A DNA stretch of 64,000 nucleotides from Cinnamomum chago (taxonomy: Eukaryota; Streptophyta; Magnoliopsida; Laurales; Lauraceae). A model generated the notes under the pieces. That model searched no databases, was not told the origin of the DNA, and worked only from the letters and a program-made list of their open reading frames with translations. The position numbers were made by a program, and so were the translations under genes. The DNA is taken from positions 35,080,501-35,144,500 of the forward strand of contig CP142452.1 in assembly GCA_038049695.1 (NCBI GenBank). The letters are read 5' to 3'. Positions within the stretch are counted from its first letter, which is position 1; each line of letters begins with the position of its first letter. Positions 24,570 to 35,141 of the stretch are shown here, piece by piece.

Positions 24570-24800
24570 GATACTTGTACAAGCCCAATGTATCCATATC
24601 GGACCGATACAAAACTTGTGTTAGTACCTGATACTACATCGATACTTCTAGGGAACAAGTTTAACATATTGTACTTACCAAATCCTTTACTTCATGTAGT
24701 TCTTTTAATTTTTCTTCTCACCATAAAAAATGCCAAGAAGAGACGAAAGCAATGATAATTTCATTGATTCAAAAGTGATCTAAAGAAAAAAAAAAAAAAA
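24570..24800. repeat. Direct repeat R1, left copy
   Basis: Shares about 220 bp with 26850-27075, including GAACAAGTTTAACATAT, TTCATGTAGTTCTTTTAAT and CAAAAGTGATCTAAAGAAA, in the same orientation. The family is unidentified. The two copies bracket the MITE cluster in the DES1 intron. Confidence 0.75.
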
Positions 24801-24867
24801 TAGACACTCATATCTGTATCAGTGTCCTAGATTCTCATATCCGTATATCTCCGATCCCCATATCAAT

Positions 24868-25195
24868 TTCGTAAGCTCATGCTTGTGGGGCCCACCTTTG
24901 GTCCATCCAAATGGATCAAACACATGACTTCCCTAAATTACACATGTCCACCAAATCGACTATTTATCAATCCAAATGGACCGACTATGTATCAATCCAA
25001 ATGGACCGTTGACCGTTAAACTTTTGGGCCCATATGGAGATGATAGAAATCGCATTTTGGGCTGATTTTTTGTAGAGATGAAGATCTCAGGGAGTCCTTG
25101 GAATCCCCCCCACCCCCATCCCCATGTGGGTCCCCAGGTGGGCCCCACCACACACTTGAGCTTACCTTATCCTAAGCTTGAGCTTAGGAGAGCTG
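24868..25195. mobile_element. MITE family B, copy 1 (5' truncated)
   Basis: Shares its body with copies 2 and 3: GGGGCCCACC, GGTCCATCCAAATGGA, TTTTTTG.AGAGATGA and CCCCATGTGGG. The right end is CCTAAGCTTGAGCTTAGGAG. The left inverted end is missing. Confidence 0.75.
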
Positions 25196-25208
25196 TATAT
25201 ATATACGG

Positions 25209-25618
25209 GCCAGCTCTCCTAAGCTCAAGCTTAGAATAAAATCTTGTAAGCTCACACTTATGGGGCCCACCCTTGGTCCATCCAAATGGACCAAACACAA
25301 GATCCCCCTGAATTGCACATGTCCACCAACTTTCGGTCAGATCCGAATTTAGTGGACCGTAGGATCGACCGTGTACCGATCCGAATGGTCAGATCCGAAT
25401 TTACTGGACCGTTGGATCGACCATGTACCAATCCGAATGGACTGTTGACCATTAAACTTTTGGGGCCCTGATGGAGATGATAGAAATCATGGTTAAGGCT
25501 GATTTTTTGCAGAGATGAGGGTCCCAGAGAGTCCTCGAAGTCACCCCCATCCCATGTGGGCCCCCCCCACCACACACTTGAGCTTACCTTATCCTAAGCT
25601 TAAGTTTAGGAGAGCCTT
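25209..25618. mobile_element. MITE family B, copy 2 (complete)
   Basis: About 410 bp with inverted ends GCTCTCCTAAGCTCAAGCTTA and its diverged complement near 25595-25615. No coding capacity. It abuts copy 1 with only a short AT tract between. Confidence 0.8.
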
Positions 25619-25625
25619 GCCCATG

Positions 25626-25659
<34 letters not shown>

Positions 25660-25665
25660 CATATA

Positions 25666-25816
25666 GGAGGTGCTCCGGTGAGAGCATCTCTCACCTTGCT
25701 ATGAGAGATAGGGGTGGGGGCCCTCACATTTAAGTTGTTGGCATTGGATATGGATGTAAGAGCCCCCACTTTATCTCTTATAGTAAGGTGAGAGAAGCTC
25801 TCATAGGATCACCTCC
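25666..25816. mobile_element. Short MITE (family C) in a TA-rich site
   Basis: About 150 bp with inverted ends GGAGGTGCTCCGGTGAGAGC and its imperfect complement GCTCTCATAGGATCACCTCC at 25797-25816. It is flanked on both sides by TATA-type microsatellite, consistent with TA target preference. Confidence 0.7.
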
Positions 25817-25834
25817 CCATATATATATATATAT

Positions 25835-25967
25835 GGTAATATTCAAGTGAGGGATTCCTTCACCATAGGGTGAGGGACACTCCCCTTTTTACTTGAAACT
25901 TCCCAAAAAGGGGAGTGTCCCTCACCCTACACCCATATGGTGAGGGAATCCCTCACTTGAATACCCC
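25835..25967. repeat. Long near-perfect palindrome (hairpin-forming)
   Basis: The left arm, with TATTCAAGTGAGGGATTCCT and GGGTGAGGGACACTCCCC, is mirrored by the right arm, with GGGGAGTGTCCCTCACCC and GGGAATCCCTCACTTGAATA, around a loop of about 15 bases. It is flanked by (TA)n. This is the structure of a fold-back MITE, and a transcript of it would form a hairpin of about 60 bp. Confidence 0.9.

Positions 25968-25969
<2 letters not shown>

Positions 25970-26008
<39 letters not shown>
25970..26008. repeat. (TA)n microsatellite
   Basis: About 18 TA dinucleotides between the palindrome and MITE copy 3. Confidence 0.95.
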
Positions 26009-26009
<1 letters not shown>

Positions 26010-26010
<1 letters not shown>

Positions 26011-26369
26011 GCCAGCTCTCCTAAGCTCAAGTGTGTGGTGGGGCCCACCTAGGGACCCACATGGGGATGGGGATAGGGGTGGGGGAGGTTTCAAAGACTC
26101 CCTAGGATATTCCTCTATGCAAAAAAATCAGCCCCAACCGTAATTTCTATCATCTCCATATGGGCCAAAAAGTTTAATGATCAATAGTCCATTCGGATCG
26201 ATACATAGTTGATCCAACGGTCCAGTAAATTCGAATTTGACCAAAAGTTGGAGGACAAGTGCAATTTAGAGGGGTCATGTGTTTGGTCCATTTGGATGGA
26301 CCAAAGGTTGGCCCTACAAGCATGAGCTTACGAGATTTTATCCTAAGCTTGAGCTTAGGAGAGCCTTGC
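26010..26369. mobile_element. MITE family B, copy 3 (inverted relative to copies 1 and 2)
   Basis: Begins GCCAGCTCTCCTAAGCTCAA and ends CTTGAGCTTAGGAGAGCC. Its interior is the reverse complement of copies 1 and 2 (for example GGTCCATTTGGATGGACC near 26285). Copies in opposite orientation could pair in the DES1 pre-mRNA. Confidence 0.8.
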
Positions 26370-26849
26370 TATATATATAACAAGTCAAAATCATGCAACA
26401 GTTCATAAGATTCATATCATCCATTAGGTTTGTTCTCCATTCAAAAGACTAGTTTTTGTTTAAAACTGATTGGAAGGTTGTTTGATTAGTGTGATTCCTC
26501 AGTTATAAGCCACCAATAAGAAGAGAGTGCCCAAATATTTAACATTCAAGATCTGTAAGTATCAATACTTAATCCTTATTTCGTAAATTCTTAATCCTTA
26601 TTCCATTGTTTACAAAAACCATTGTTATCAGTGGAAGGTAACTGTGTTTATAGGAATAGCATTTGTACATGGGATCTGAGTCATTCATAAAGCAACTGAA
26701 CCTCGGACTAGCTAGAGCCAAACAAATGTTATCAAAATAATCGTTTATATCCGACTGGGAGATTTCCAATCTAAGAAACTATGATCAAGACAACTCATCA
26801 TCATGATAATAAAAGAGTATTAACAGTAATAACCTATGATACCTAGATA

Positions 26850-27075
26850 TTTGTATGAGCCTAACATATCTGTATCGGACTGATACGACACTTGTATTGG
26901 TACCTAATGCTGCACCGATACTTCCAAGGAACAAGTTTAACATATCATACTTATAAAGTCCTTTATTTCATATAGTTCTTTTAATATTTTTACTTCTCAC
27001 TATAAAAAATGTAAGAAACGGATGAAAACAATGATAGTTTCATTGGTTCAAAAGTGATCTAAAGAAAAAATCATG
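26850..27075. repeat. Direct repeat R1, right copy
   Basis: Diverged second copy of 24570-24800 in the same orientation, matching at GAACAAGTTTAACATAT and CAAAAGTGATCTAAAGAAA. Confidence 0.75.
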
Positions 27076-27384
27076 ACACCCGAATTCATATCCGTGTCCT
27101 AGATTTTCCAAAGTGAGGAGTCATATTCCCAATCCCCGTATCAATGTCTGTATCCATAACCGTATCTAGGCATCATAGGTAATAACATATAACAATAATC
27201 ATTTATATTATCATCATAATCATTAGTATTGACTTCCATATGGCTTTTCCTCTAGTAATGATTAAGAGAATTACATTAACAAGAGGAAACACGCACTAAT
27301 GTGGATAGAGATTGAAGAAAACCAACAACCTATCTTCATAGATATATGAAAATGACCAAAGTCATGTTAAAACATTGATGTCAA

Positions 27385-27725
27385 AACTCCAACTATGACC
27401 TATGGAGTAGAATGTTTAATGTCTAATTAGGAAACAACACATGCAAAAAATCAGTGTAGCAAAGATGAGAATGTTGGAATAGATGTGTGGTAAAGTAGAA
27501 AATAATCAGAAATGAGCACATTCGAGAACATCTAGGGATAACATCAAGAGATAATAAATTAAGAAAGACTCATTTGAGATTATTTGGACATTTCAATACA
27601 GGCATACAACGGCATCGATGAAGAAAAGCTTTTCTATGTAGGTTGATGGCCCCTCAAGGAAAAGGGGTAAATTAAAGAGGACATGGATGGAAGAAGTAAT
27701 GATAGATCTAAACAAAGGCTATCCA
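27385..27725 (+). pseudogene. LINE reverse-transcriptase C-terminal fragment
   Basis: One frame reads KQHMQKISVAKMRMLE, a stop, then MCGK. A later frame reads KSFSM, a stop, then VDGPSRKRGKLKRTWMEE. These match the conserved end of plant LINE ORF2 (the ...MRMLRWMCG... and ...RGRPKRTW... region). Several stops and frameshifts show it is dead. It runs straight into LINE tail sequence. Confidence 0.75.
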
Positions 27726-28165
27726 AGGATTTTTCCCATGATAAACTGGAATGGCAAAAAAAAAAAAAAAACAAATAAATAAATAAAGTAGCTGACCAAG
27801 GATTTTTCCCATGATAAATGGCAAAAAAAAAAAAATCAAGTAGCTGGCACCAATATAGTTGAGACAAGGCTTTTATAATGATAATGATAATCCAAATCTG
27901 ATTCCCAGGATATACTAGAATAGTGAAACAAAATTCCTATAGATGACCCCAACATAGTAGGGAAAGGGCTTCTATGATGGTGGTGAAATCCAGACTAATA
28001 GCACAAATAAAATTCACGTAGTTGACCCAACAAAGTTGAGACAAGAATTTTATGTTTGTGATGAAATCCATAGAGTGAGATGGCGAAATAATATTCATGT
28101 AGCTGTGACCCCAACATAGCTAGGACAGGGCTTCTATGATGAAGATGAATTCCAGATTCATGGCA
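27726..28165 (+). repeat. Amplified LINE 3' tails
   Basis: At least four imperfect copies of a 60-90 bp tail. Each has a CCATGATAAA- or ATTC(C/A)(T/C)GTAG-like start, then CCAACATAG.TGGGACA and a GGCTTCTATGATG..G end (near 27850, 27945, 28030 and 28105). They follow the LINE fragment on the same strand. Confidence 0.6.
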
Positions 28166-28453
28166 CAAAGTACAATAGAAGCGTCAACTAAAACAATATC
28201 TGCAAAACCAAAAACTAGGTATCTCTAAAGAATTAGAGCAGAAGAGATAAAGCTCAAAAGAAATTTTAGAAAAGACAAACTGTAATCAACGAATATGAGG
28301 AATCTGACAAAAGTGTATTAACAAAAGAAAAGGGAATAGAATCTCACTTAAGGCATGATTCTTCCACAAATTTTTATAGAACAGTAAAACAATCCGCATC
28401 AATTACAACCCACATGGAATTTGAAAATGGCAATGCCTACATTACATTGGTAC

Positions 28454-29264
28454 TGTGTGGGGAGTTTTCTTAAGAGAAGGATTACATGGTCTCGGTAGCA
28501 ATACCAGCTCAGTGTATCCCGATCTCGATATCCAAGTTCGGCCACAACGCCAAGATCCATCTAGCTCGGTAACGGTACCAGCTAGACGTCTCATCTCAAC
28601 TCAGCTAACAGTGCCAGCTTGTACCGAGCTTGAGCCAGTCTCAGTAAGAGTACCAACTGGACTCACCTCGGCAATAGTGTCAGGATGCACCGAACCCGGC
28701 CTCAGTACCATCCTCAGCTCGGTCCGTCCACAGGGATGGGTACTAGGTCATCATTGTACTTCCCTGAAGTGATGGCTTCGTTGCAAAACGTGCTAACAGA
28801 CAAGATAGGCGTCGGATGGTGGTCAGGTGTCGCCTTGATCGATCATATACGCATTAATACCAGGGGTCATCTCTTGATTCGACCTGACAGTATTTCCACA
28901 TACTCCCACTAAGGGTGCGCCGGGTGAAACCTCTACATATAGAGCAATACCAATGACTTCTAAGGTATGGAAAAACAAACTATGAATTAATGAATTCATG
29001 ACTAATGCCATCATACAATGCATAGCGCGTTACAGAACGCCTTGCATAAGAGCATACTGGCCTCTCATCTCCATCCTTTGTTCAGTGACAGCACTAACTC
29101 AGGCATCGGAGAGCCTTCGGCTGACGGCAGCCAGGGCCTCTGATCTCTATTTCTTCTCTCCTTTCAGGTCCTAAGGCGGTCTATCTTCCCTAAAGAAGCT
29201 TACACAGCGAATCACCAGTCTCATACGAACCTAAATCTAGGTCCTGAACTTTTAGGCACCCATA
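28454..29264 (+). repeat. 5' LTR of the Tat-like element
   Basis: 811 bp similar to 34319-35141 along its whole length with scattered substitutions and a few indels, so the insertion is older than the copia at 42245. Both copies contain the words CGGTAGCAATACCAGCTCAG and GGGTCATCTCTTGATTCGAC. Confidence 0.9.
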
Positions 29265-29266
29265 AT

Positions 29267-29284
29267 TGGCACCGTCTGTGGGAA
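29267..29284 (+). other. Primer-binding site of the Tat-like element
   Basis: TGGCACCGTCTGTGGGAA lies two bases after the 5' LTR. It is one change from the TGGCGCCGTCTGTGGGAA site common in plant gypsy elements. Confidence 0.75.
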
Positions 29285-29379
29285 AGGAACGACAAAGCCA
29301 TGCCTCTAGCAGCGACAAAGGATCGACAAAGCCCAGCCACCATCATCGACTACTCCCTGTCGAACCAGTTCCAGGGAAA

Positions 29380-30130
29380 GTCTAATGCATGAAGCGCGGG
29401 ATAACCTGTAGCTCAGACAGGTTCATCAGCAAAGGAGGTGACAACACCTCCTCAACAGAGCGCTCCTCCGCCGGAGCACCCCCAATAGAGTGTTGTCCTG
29501 CTGGAGACTCCCCTACGGAGCGAAAGTTCCAGCAATAGCCGGGTCTCGTCATTTCCTCCACCAAGTGGGTCGCCACAGCGACAATGATGAAGATCCACCC
29601 CTTGTTAATACCAGGGCCCGCAGTTGCGGCCCTTGCATCTTTCGAGCAACCTTCGCTGCCAACCAGCAAGCTTCGAAAGAACCTCCTTCGGATCCCCATA
29701 GTCACTGTGAAAGCACTGATCGACAGGGTGAACCACGGTAAAGCTCGAGCTCAAGCTCACCAGAGCTTCGATCTCTGGCAAGGCCCCTCCCCCCAAAAGA
29801 GAATGGAGGTCACGGAAAAGGTTCCTTGACTCGCCATACCAACCTTCATCCTCAAGTCCCAGTTCGGTGATAGCGCCAGCCACAGTCCGGACAGCTCCAA
29901 TCGCGACAGCTTCAACAATGGCCTCTGCAATATCACCAGCCACGACTCAGGTAGAAGCGCAACCCAGCGGAAGCCTCTGCAGTAACCTCGGCGACAGCAC
30001 CAAACCACTGCTAAGCTCCTTTAGTTGATAGGCTCCAGCAGCGGCCTTGGTGATAGCACTAGCCGCTGCTCGGACAAACCTCGATCTTGGCAGCTCCAGC
30101 AACAGCCTCGATGATGGCACCGGCCACAGC
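29380..30130 (+). repeat. Leader of the Tat-like element, GC-rich degenerate repeats
   Basis: GC-rich sequence with recurring GACAGCACCAGCC and CAGCTCGGACA words. Short frames exist on both strands but have no gag motif, so I do not call a protein. Confidence 0.5.
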
Positions 30131-30780
30131 TCGGACAGTCCCAATCTTTGCAGTTTTGGCATGGCCTCAGTGACAGCACCAGCCTCCGCTACACGGCTCG
30201 GTTACAAAACCAGCTACAAAGCGTCGCAGTTATGGAACTCGACAAAGGTCTCAGCTCGGTGATAGCACTAGCATGGAAGAGACCACAGCTCGGTTACAGA
30301 ACCAGCTGTCAAGCGTCGCAGTTATGGAACTCGACAATGGTCTCAGCTCGGTGACAGCACCAGCATGGAAGAGATCACAGCTCAGTTACAGAACCAGCTG
30401 CAAAGCATCGCAGTTATGGAACTCAACAAAGGTCTCAGCTCGATGACAGCACCAGCATGGAAGAGACCACAGCTCGATTACAGAACCAGCTGCAAAGCGT
30501 CGCAGTTATGGAACTCGACAAAAGTATCAGGTCGGTGACAGCACCAGCATGGAAGAGACTACGCTCGGTTACAGAACCAACTGCCAAGCGTCGCAGTTAT
30601 GAAACTCGATAGAGGTCTCAGCTCGGTGACAGCACTAGCAGAGAGGAGACCACAGCTCAGTTACAGAACCAGCTGCATAGCGTCGCAGTTATGGAACTCG
30701 ACAAAGGCCTCAACTCAATGACAGCACCAGCATGGAAGAGACCACGGCTCGGTTACAGAACCAGCCAACCTGGTCACAGG
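30130..30780 (+). repeat. 91-92 bp tandem array, about seven units
   Basis: Successive units share GCGTCGCAGTTATGGAACTC, TCTCAGCTCGGTGACAGCAC and AGCATGGAAGAGACCACAGC. The spacing between GCGTCGCAG starts is 91-92 bp (30221, 30313, 30404). Internal tandem arrays are common in Tat-lineage elements. Confidence 0.88.
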
Positions 30781-31289
30781 ACCAAGCGAAGCAACACGCC
30801 AAGTTATAGAACTCGGCGGCTATCCTAGTTCGGTTATGGAACCAGCTATGCATTGAAAGGACCTGATCATCTCCTCTGAGGACCTAATTCGGTTGCGGAA
30901 CCAGCTACGAGTTTCCTACTTCCAAAAGTGCAGGTACCTCTCAAAGTTATTTAAACTTCAGTGCAATAAGGATTCTGGTTGTTGAACTGAGTTCGACTAG
31001 CCTAAGTTACTTCTGGTTAAAGAACCAAGGTTACTCTTAATCAATAGTCACTCAGTTCCGGTTACTGAACCGAGCTCAACTACTTGGTCAAGATTCGGGC
31101 GTTCGTACTAAGAGCCCAATTATGGAAACGAAAATCAAGCACACACACATGTTATCAGGAGAGAAAAGAGGCAAGTATGGTTGTGAAAATTTTTCTTCAT
31201 TGATTAAAGAATCATTACAAGGGTTAGCTCTGTACATGAGAAAGAAAAAAGAAAAATACAAAAAGCTTCAAGATTCAGTAGCCTCGACA

Positions 31290-31870
31290 TTGACGTCAAA
31301 AGGCTCGGTCCCGGTGGCTTAGGGACCTCAGGCGGAACGACTTCTGCAGCAGCTTCTGCAGTGGATGCAGTACTCGGCTCAGCTCCGAGGCGAGTGAACT
31401 TTTTTAACAGGATGATCATTCGCGATCCCTGCCTTCTTCAATGCAGCTCGGCACCAAAGCTCGAACAGCTCCGAGCAAATGTTCTCGACTTGGGCCTCAT
31501 ACTCCTTAGTAACCGCAACCACTCCGTCCTGGAAAAATTTCTCGTTCTCGGCATCAAACGAAGCTTGGAGTGCAGCCTTCTCCTTGTGCGCCATTTCGAG
31601 CTTGGCATCCCAATTTGCCAGCTCGGCCTCAAGTTCGAGAATTTTCTTCTACTTGACTGCCGCCACGCCTTTCAACTCGTGGGTCTCGGCCGTCACCCTA
31701 GTAAGCTCCTGAAGCGCAAACTGCATCTCTGCCTCCTGGGTGCTTATTTTCTCCTCCGCCGCCTTCAACTCCCTGCTACTCCCCTCCAAGGCCGCGGCGA
31801 GCTTCTTCTTTTCAGGTTCAAGCTTCTCGGCCTTGGAGCCACTTTCGCAGGCCCTCTCCTGGTCCATGTA
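31290..31870 (-). pseudogene. Antisense gene of the Tat-like element, coiled-coil C-terminal part
   Basis: Minus-strand frames 31649-31867 and 31379-31594 belong to one reading frame interrupted by a single TAG (after GVAAVK). Their translation is rich in Lys, Glu, Ala and Leu with heptad spacing (EKLEPEKKKLAAALE, KAAEEKISTQEAEM, LELEAEL), which predicts a long coiled coil. It lies downstream of the PF04195-like part, as in the antisense proteins of Grande/RIRE2-type elements, where a globular N-terminal domain precedes a coiled coil. The function of these proteins is unknown. Confidence 0.6.
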
Positions 31871-32182
31871 ATAGAGTACTCATACGTTTCCCTAGAGCAC
31901 ATACACAAATTGTATTCGTTTATTGTACGATACGCAATTAATTTAATTAATATAGTATAGTTACTAGTTACCCCGACAGCAACAGAGTACTTTTTAGATG
32001 AAACCTACCCCCCCTTTTTTTTCTTCATATTTTAATGGCCCCATCGAAGAAAAAAAAATCAATAAATAAATGAATTTGTCAGAATAGAATATTCTATCCA
32101 GGACCACCTGAACCCTCTGCGCAGTCTGAGGAAGAAGACGAAGTCAGAAGAAAATTAATAGAAGAAGATGGTACTCAAAGGT

Positions 32183-32770
32183 CTACATCACACTTACCGA
32201 GAGCATCGACTGCAGCGATGCGGACAGTAGTGTCATGTCGTCCGCTCCTCTATGCCTCTGCATATCGAGTGGCAGGGCACACGCTTTGGCAAGAGCAGTC
32301 ACGACCAGCGGACTGCTGTGTAGACGGTCTTCCACCGTCATCGGCCTCCCAGGCCCGAGCTGGAGACTCGGCCTCCATAGAGTCGCCCCCGCAAGCTGAG
32401 GGACCAAGGCCTGGCCAGGGCCTCTTTCCGACGAGCCCTCGCCCCGGTGCCTCTTCTCCTTTGGAGCCTTCTCCTTAGCCCCTTCAGCAGGATGCTGCCG
32501 AGCTCCCAAACCGCTACCCTCAAGTCGCTGCCTCTTTTCGGATCGGCCTCCCTCTCTTTGGGTCTCGGTAGGACGCTGCCGAGCTGCACCAGCAGCAACA
32601 GCAGTTCCAGTAGCGCCGCCGGGAGCAGGAGCAATAGCAACAGCAGCAGTGGCGGGGGCAATAGGTGCACCACTAGCAACAGCAGCAGAACCCTCGGCGC
32701 CACCCGAGACTGCTGAGGAAGAGGGAGTTCGAACTCCCAATATTTTCGCCCCCAAGACTTTCACCTTCAA
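32183..32770 (-). CDS. Antisense gene of the Tat-like element, low-complexity middle part
   Basis: The frame encodes an Ala/Gly/Pro-rich segment, then basic ETQREGGRSEKRQRLEG-like text, then a more ordered end (LWRPSLQLGPGRPMTVEDRL). It directly follows the PF04195-like frame and probably joins it by splicing or as one long exon. It has no known enzyme motif. GC content and codon use match the rest of the antisense gene. Confidence 0.5.
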   Translation of the reverse strand: MKVKVLGAKILGVRTPSSSAVSGGAEGSAAVASGAPIAPATAAVAIAPAPGGATGTAVAAGAARQRPTETQREGGRSEKRQRLEGSGLGARQHPAEGAKEKAPKEKRHRGEGSSERGPGQALVPQLAGATLWRPSLQLGPGRPMTVEDRLHSSPLVVTALAKACALPLDMQRHRGADDMTLLSASLQSMLSVSVM

Positions 32771-33522
32771 AACTGACCTCTTTTCTCCATTTCCTCTCCC
32801 CTCTCTTCTTTACGGTTGGAAGGAGATGAGTAGCTCTTGACGAGCTTGGCCAAATCGATAGCCTCCGAGCTGGTGGGCACGAGCTCCTTCCTCTTGATGT
32901 ATGTGTGGTACCTCGGCTCGTACCCGAGCAAGGACCAGACAGCTCGCCCGTTATGGCCGCGATACTCGCGCAACAGTTTCAGCCAGCCGTCGTTCCGCTC
33001 CCAACCGGCGCGCTCGGGTCGCTGCTTCCTCTTACTGATCTCTGCACGACAGAAGATAGCATCAGCTCGGCAAGACAGACAGAAGGAAAAGACAAACAAC
33101 ATTTTGAGCTCGGTAATTACTTGGAGGAACCCCGAAGTGCCGAGGAATCCTGTGCAATTTCTCCGCCTCGGTCTCGTCCTTGCCGAACTCCCAGTTACCA
33201 GAGACGAACAGACGATCGTCCCCGGCATGCCTTTTGAGTCCTCCAAATCAGGGACGAAGGGCACCATCTTCGGCTTCCCACGGAGAAAATAGCCGTGACC
33301 GTCCCCAGCGGTCTTGCACAGGTCGTATACATCCTCAATGTCATGGACATCGAGGTTTATACCCAATATCCTATTAAGCTCGGCAACACCCATTATGACT
33401 TTGAAGCCATTGGGCATCAGCTGACATGGGCCGAGGTGCCATGTCGCCAAGCAGGCCCTAAGCAGAGGGTGGACGGGGAACCTAACCCCTCCCTCTATTA
33501 TTGAAACTAGCGGGAATGGCAT
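32767..33522 (-). CDS. Antisense protein with putative gypsy-type transposon domain (PF04195-like)
   Basis: N-terminal text MPFPLVSIIEGGVRFPVHPLL, then LATWHLGPCQLMPNGFKVIMG and ELNRILGINLDVHDI, matches the family annotated as putative gypsy type transposon, found on the antisense strand of Tat-lineage elements. An in-frame stretch rich in Phe/Cys (around residues 135-155) is probably an intron: CAAG|GTAATT near 33120 and GTGCAG|AGATC near 33045 are good sites. The later text GLLKLLREYRGH-like and YIKRKELVPTSSEA is typical of the family's second conserved block. The true start may lie further upstream. Its cellular role is unknown. Confidence 0.7.
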   Translation of the reverse strand: MPFPLVSIIEGGVRFPVHPLLRACLATWHLGPCQLMPNGFKVIMGVAELNRILGINLDVHDIEDVYDLCKTAGDGHGYFLRGKPKMVPFVPDLEDSKGMPGTIVCSSLVTGSSARTRPRRRNCTGFLGTSGFLQVITELKMLFVFSFCLSCRADAIFCRAEISKRKQRPERAGWERNDGWLKLLREYRGHNGRAVWSLLGYEPRYHTYIKRKELVPTSSEAIDLAKLVKSYSSPSNRKEERGEEMEKRGQF

Positions 33523-33907
33523 CCATCCATCCCGGAAGGATCGACATTCGTCGGGACGTCCTCGAGGATACCGTACATTTTCCTAAAGCAGGCAGGCCAT
33601 AGTCTCAGGGGTCTCTGCTCAACTCCTATAGGATCCCATTCTTCTACGGGTGGCGATACTAGAAAAAGGGGTGGAAACACAAAAATCCTAAACCCTAGAG
33701 TAAAAAACCCCTAACGAAGAAAGGCGGTATGCAAAGACAGGGGAAAGGAAGGAAAACTCACAGATAGAATGGCGGATTCCAGGCTCCGGCTCGCAAAATC
33801 AGGCTTCTGGCAAGGCTCCAGCAGTATCTCCGACAGAGTTCTCTTCTCTTGTAGCAGAGCTTTCTCTGATGAAATGCCAAAGTGAAAGAAGCAACAAATG
33901 AAAGAGC

Positions 33908-33919
33908 CCTATTTATAGA
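33908..33919 (-). promoter_or_regulatory. TATA box of the antisense gene
   Basis: CTATAAATAGGG on the minus strand is a near-ideal plant TATA box. It is followed by a CT- and AG-rich leader running toward the PF04195-like frame, roughly 390 bp upstream of it. Transcription would run in the same direction as DES1, inside the DES1 intron. Confidence 0.6.
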
Positions 33920-34318
33920 CGATATGGCACCCGTTCCAATTCCTAAAGGCTCGCGTCGCTTCGATTTCGTTGAACGACCGACCAAATGGAGACACGTGGC
34001 ACTACCAGTTAATCTCGCACAAAGATTCAGAAGCAACATTTATTGCCTTAGGAAGGTGAAATATCAGCGTGCAATTTATTGCCTCGGGCTGATAAAGCGT
34101 CACCTACCTAATATTTATCGCCTCGGAAAGACGAAGCGTCATCGGCGTGATATTTATTGTCCCGGAAAGCAGGCAGACTTCATGATAAAGATTAGATGTC
34201 TCTAGCCCAACACCGAGATGAACTCCAAAGTCGATACCTCAAATCCTCTCAACGCAGTACTCAGCTCCCGACCTCAAAAAGTTAGAGAACTCCCAGAAGT
34301 CGCGAGCTAGGGGGCAAT

Positions 34319-35141
34319 TGTGTGGGGAGTTTTCTTAAGAGAAGTATTACATTGGTCTCGGTAGCAATACCAGCTCAGTGCATCCCGATCTCGGTATCCA
34401 AGTTCGGCCACAACGCCAAGATTCATCTAGCTCGGCAACGGTACAGCTAGACGTCTCACGTCTCATCTCAGCTCGGCTAACAGTGTCAGCTTGTACCGAG
34501 CTTGAGCCAGCCTCGGAAAGCCTCGACCTCGGTATAGGGCACCTCGGCAATAGTGTCAGGATGCATCTGAACACGGCCTCAGTACCATCCTCAGCTCGGT
34601 CCGTCCACAGGGATGGGTAGTAGGTCATCATTGTACTTCCATGAAGTTAAGGCTTCGTTGCAGAACGTGCTAACAGACAAGACAGGCGCCGAATGGTGGT
34701 CAGGTGTCGCCTTGATCGATCACATCCGCATTAATACCAGGGGTCATCTCTTGATTCGACCTGACAGTATTTCCACCTACTCCCACTAAGGGTGCGCTGG
34801 GTGAAACCTCTACATATAGAGCAATACCAATGACTTCTAAGGTATGGAAAAACAAACTATGAATTAATGAATTCATGACTAATGTCATCATACAATGCAT
34901 AGCGCATTACAGAACGCCTTGCATAAGAGCATACTGGCCTCTCATCTCCATCCTTTGTTCAGTGACAACACTAACTCAAGCATCGGAGAGCCTTCGGCTA
35001 ACGACAGTCAGGGTCTCTGATTTTTGTTTCTTCTCTCCTTTCAGGTCTTAAAGCGGTCTATCTTCCCCAAAGAAGCTTACACAGCGAATCACCAATCTCA
35101 TACTAACCTAAATCTGGATCCTGAACTTTTAGGCACCCACA
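34319..35141 (+). repeat. 3' LTR of the Tat-like element
   Basis: 823 bp, preceded by the purine-rich tract GAGCTAGGGGGCAAT and ending CACCCACA before the GGTAC target duplication. Confidence 0.9.

Larger units (their letters stand above)
28454..35141 (+). mobile_element. Non-autonomous Tat/Grande-like LTR retroelement in the DES1 intron
   Basis: 6688 bp bounded by LTRs at 28454-29264 and 34319-35141 with TGTGTGGGG...CCCACA ends (the left LTR ends CCCATA) and a GGTAC target duplication at 28449-28453 and 35142-35146. A primer-binding site at 29267 and a purine tract AGCTAGGGGGCAAT before the right LTR set the orientation as plus, opposite to DES1. The roughly 5-kb interior has no gag, protease, reverse transcriptase or integrase. 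It holds a repeat-rich leader and an antisense gene of the putative gypsy-type transposon family (PF04195 type), the hallmark of Tat-lineage elements. It would depend on an autonomous relative. Confidence 0.88.

Noticed and set aside
25286-25733. Short frames in the MITE cluster
   Set aside because: They follow repeat units and the GTATAT microsatellite and are not conserved proteins.
29382-30262. Possible gag gene in the Tat-like element
   Set aside because: Short overlapping frames on both strands come from GC-rich repeats; there is no gag core or zinc knuckle.
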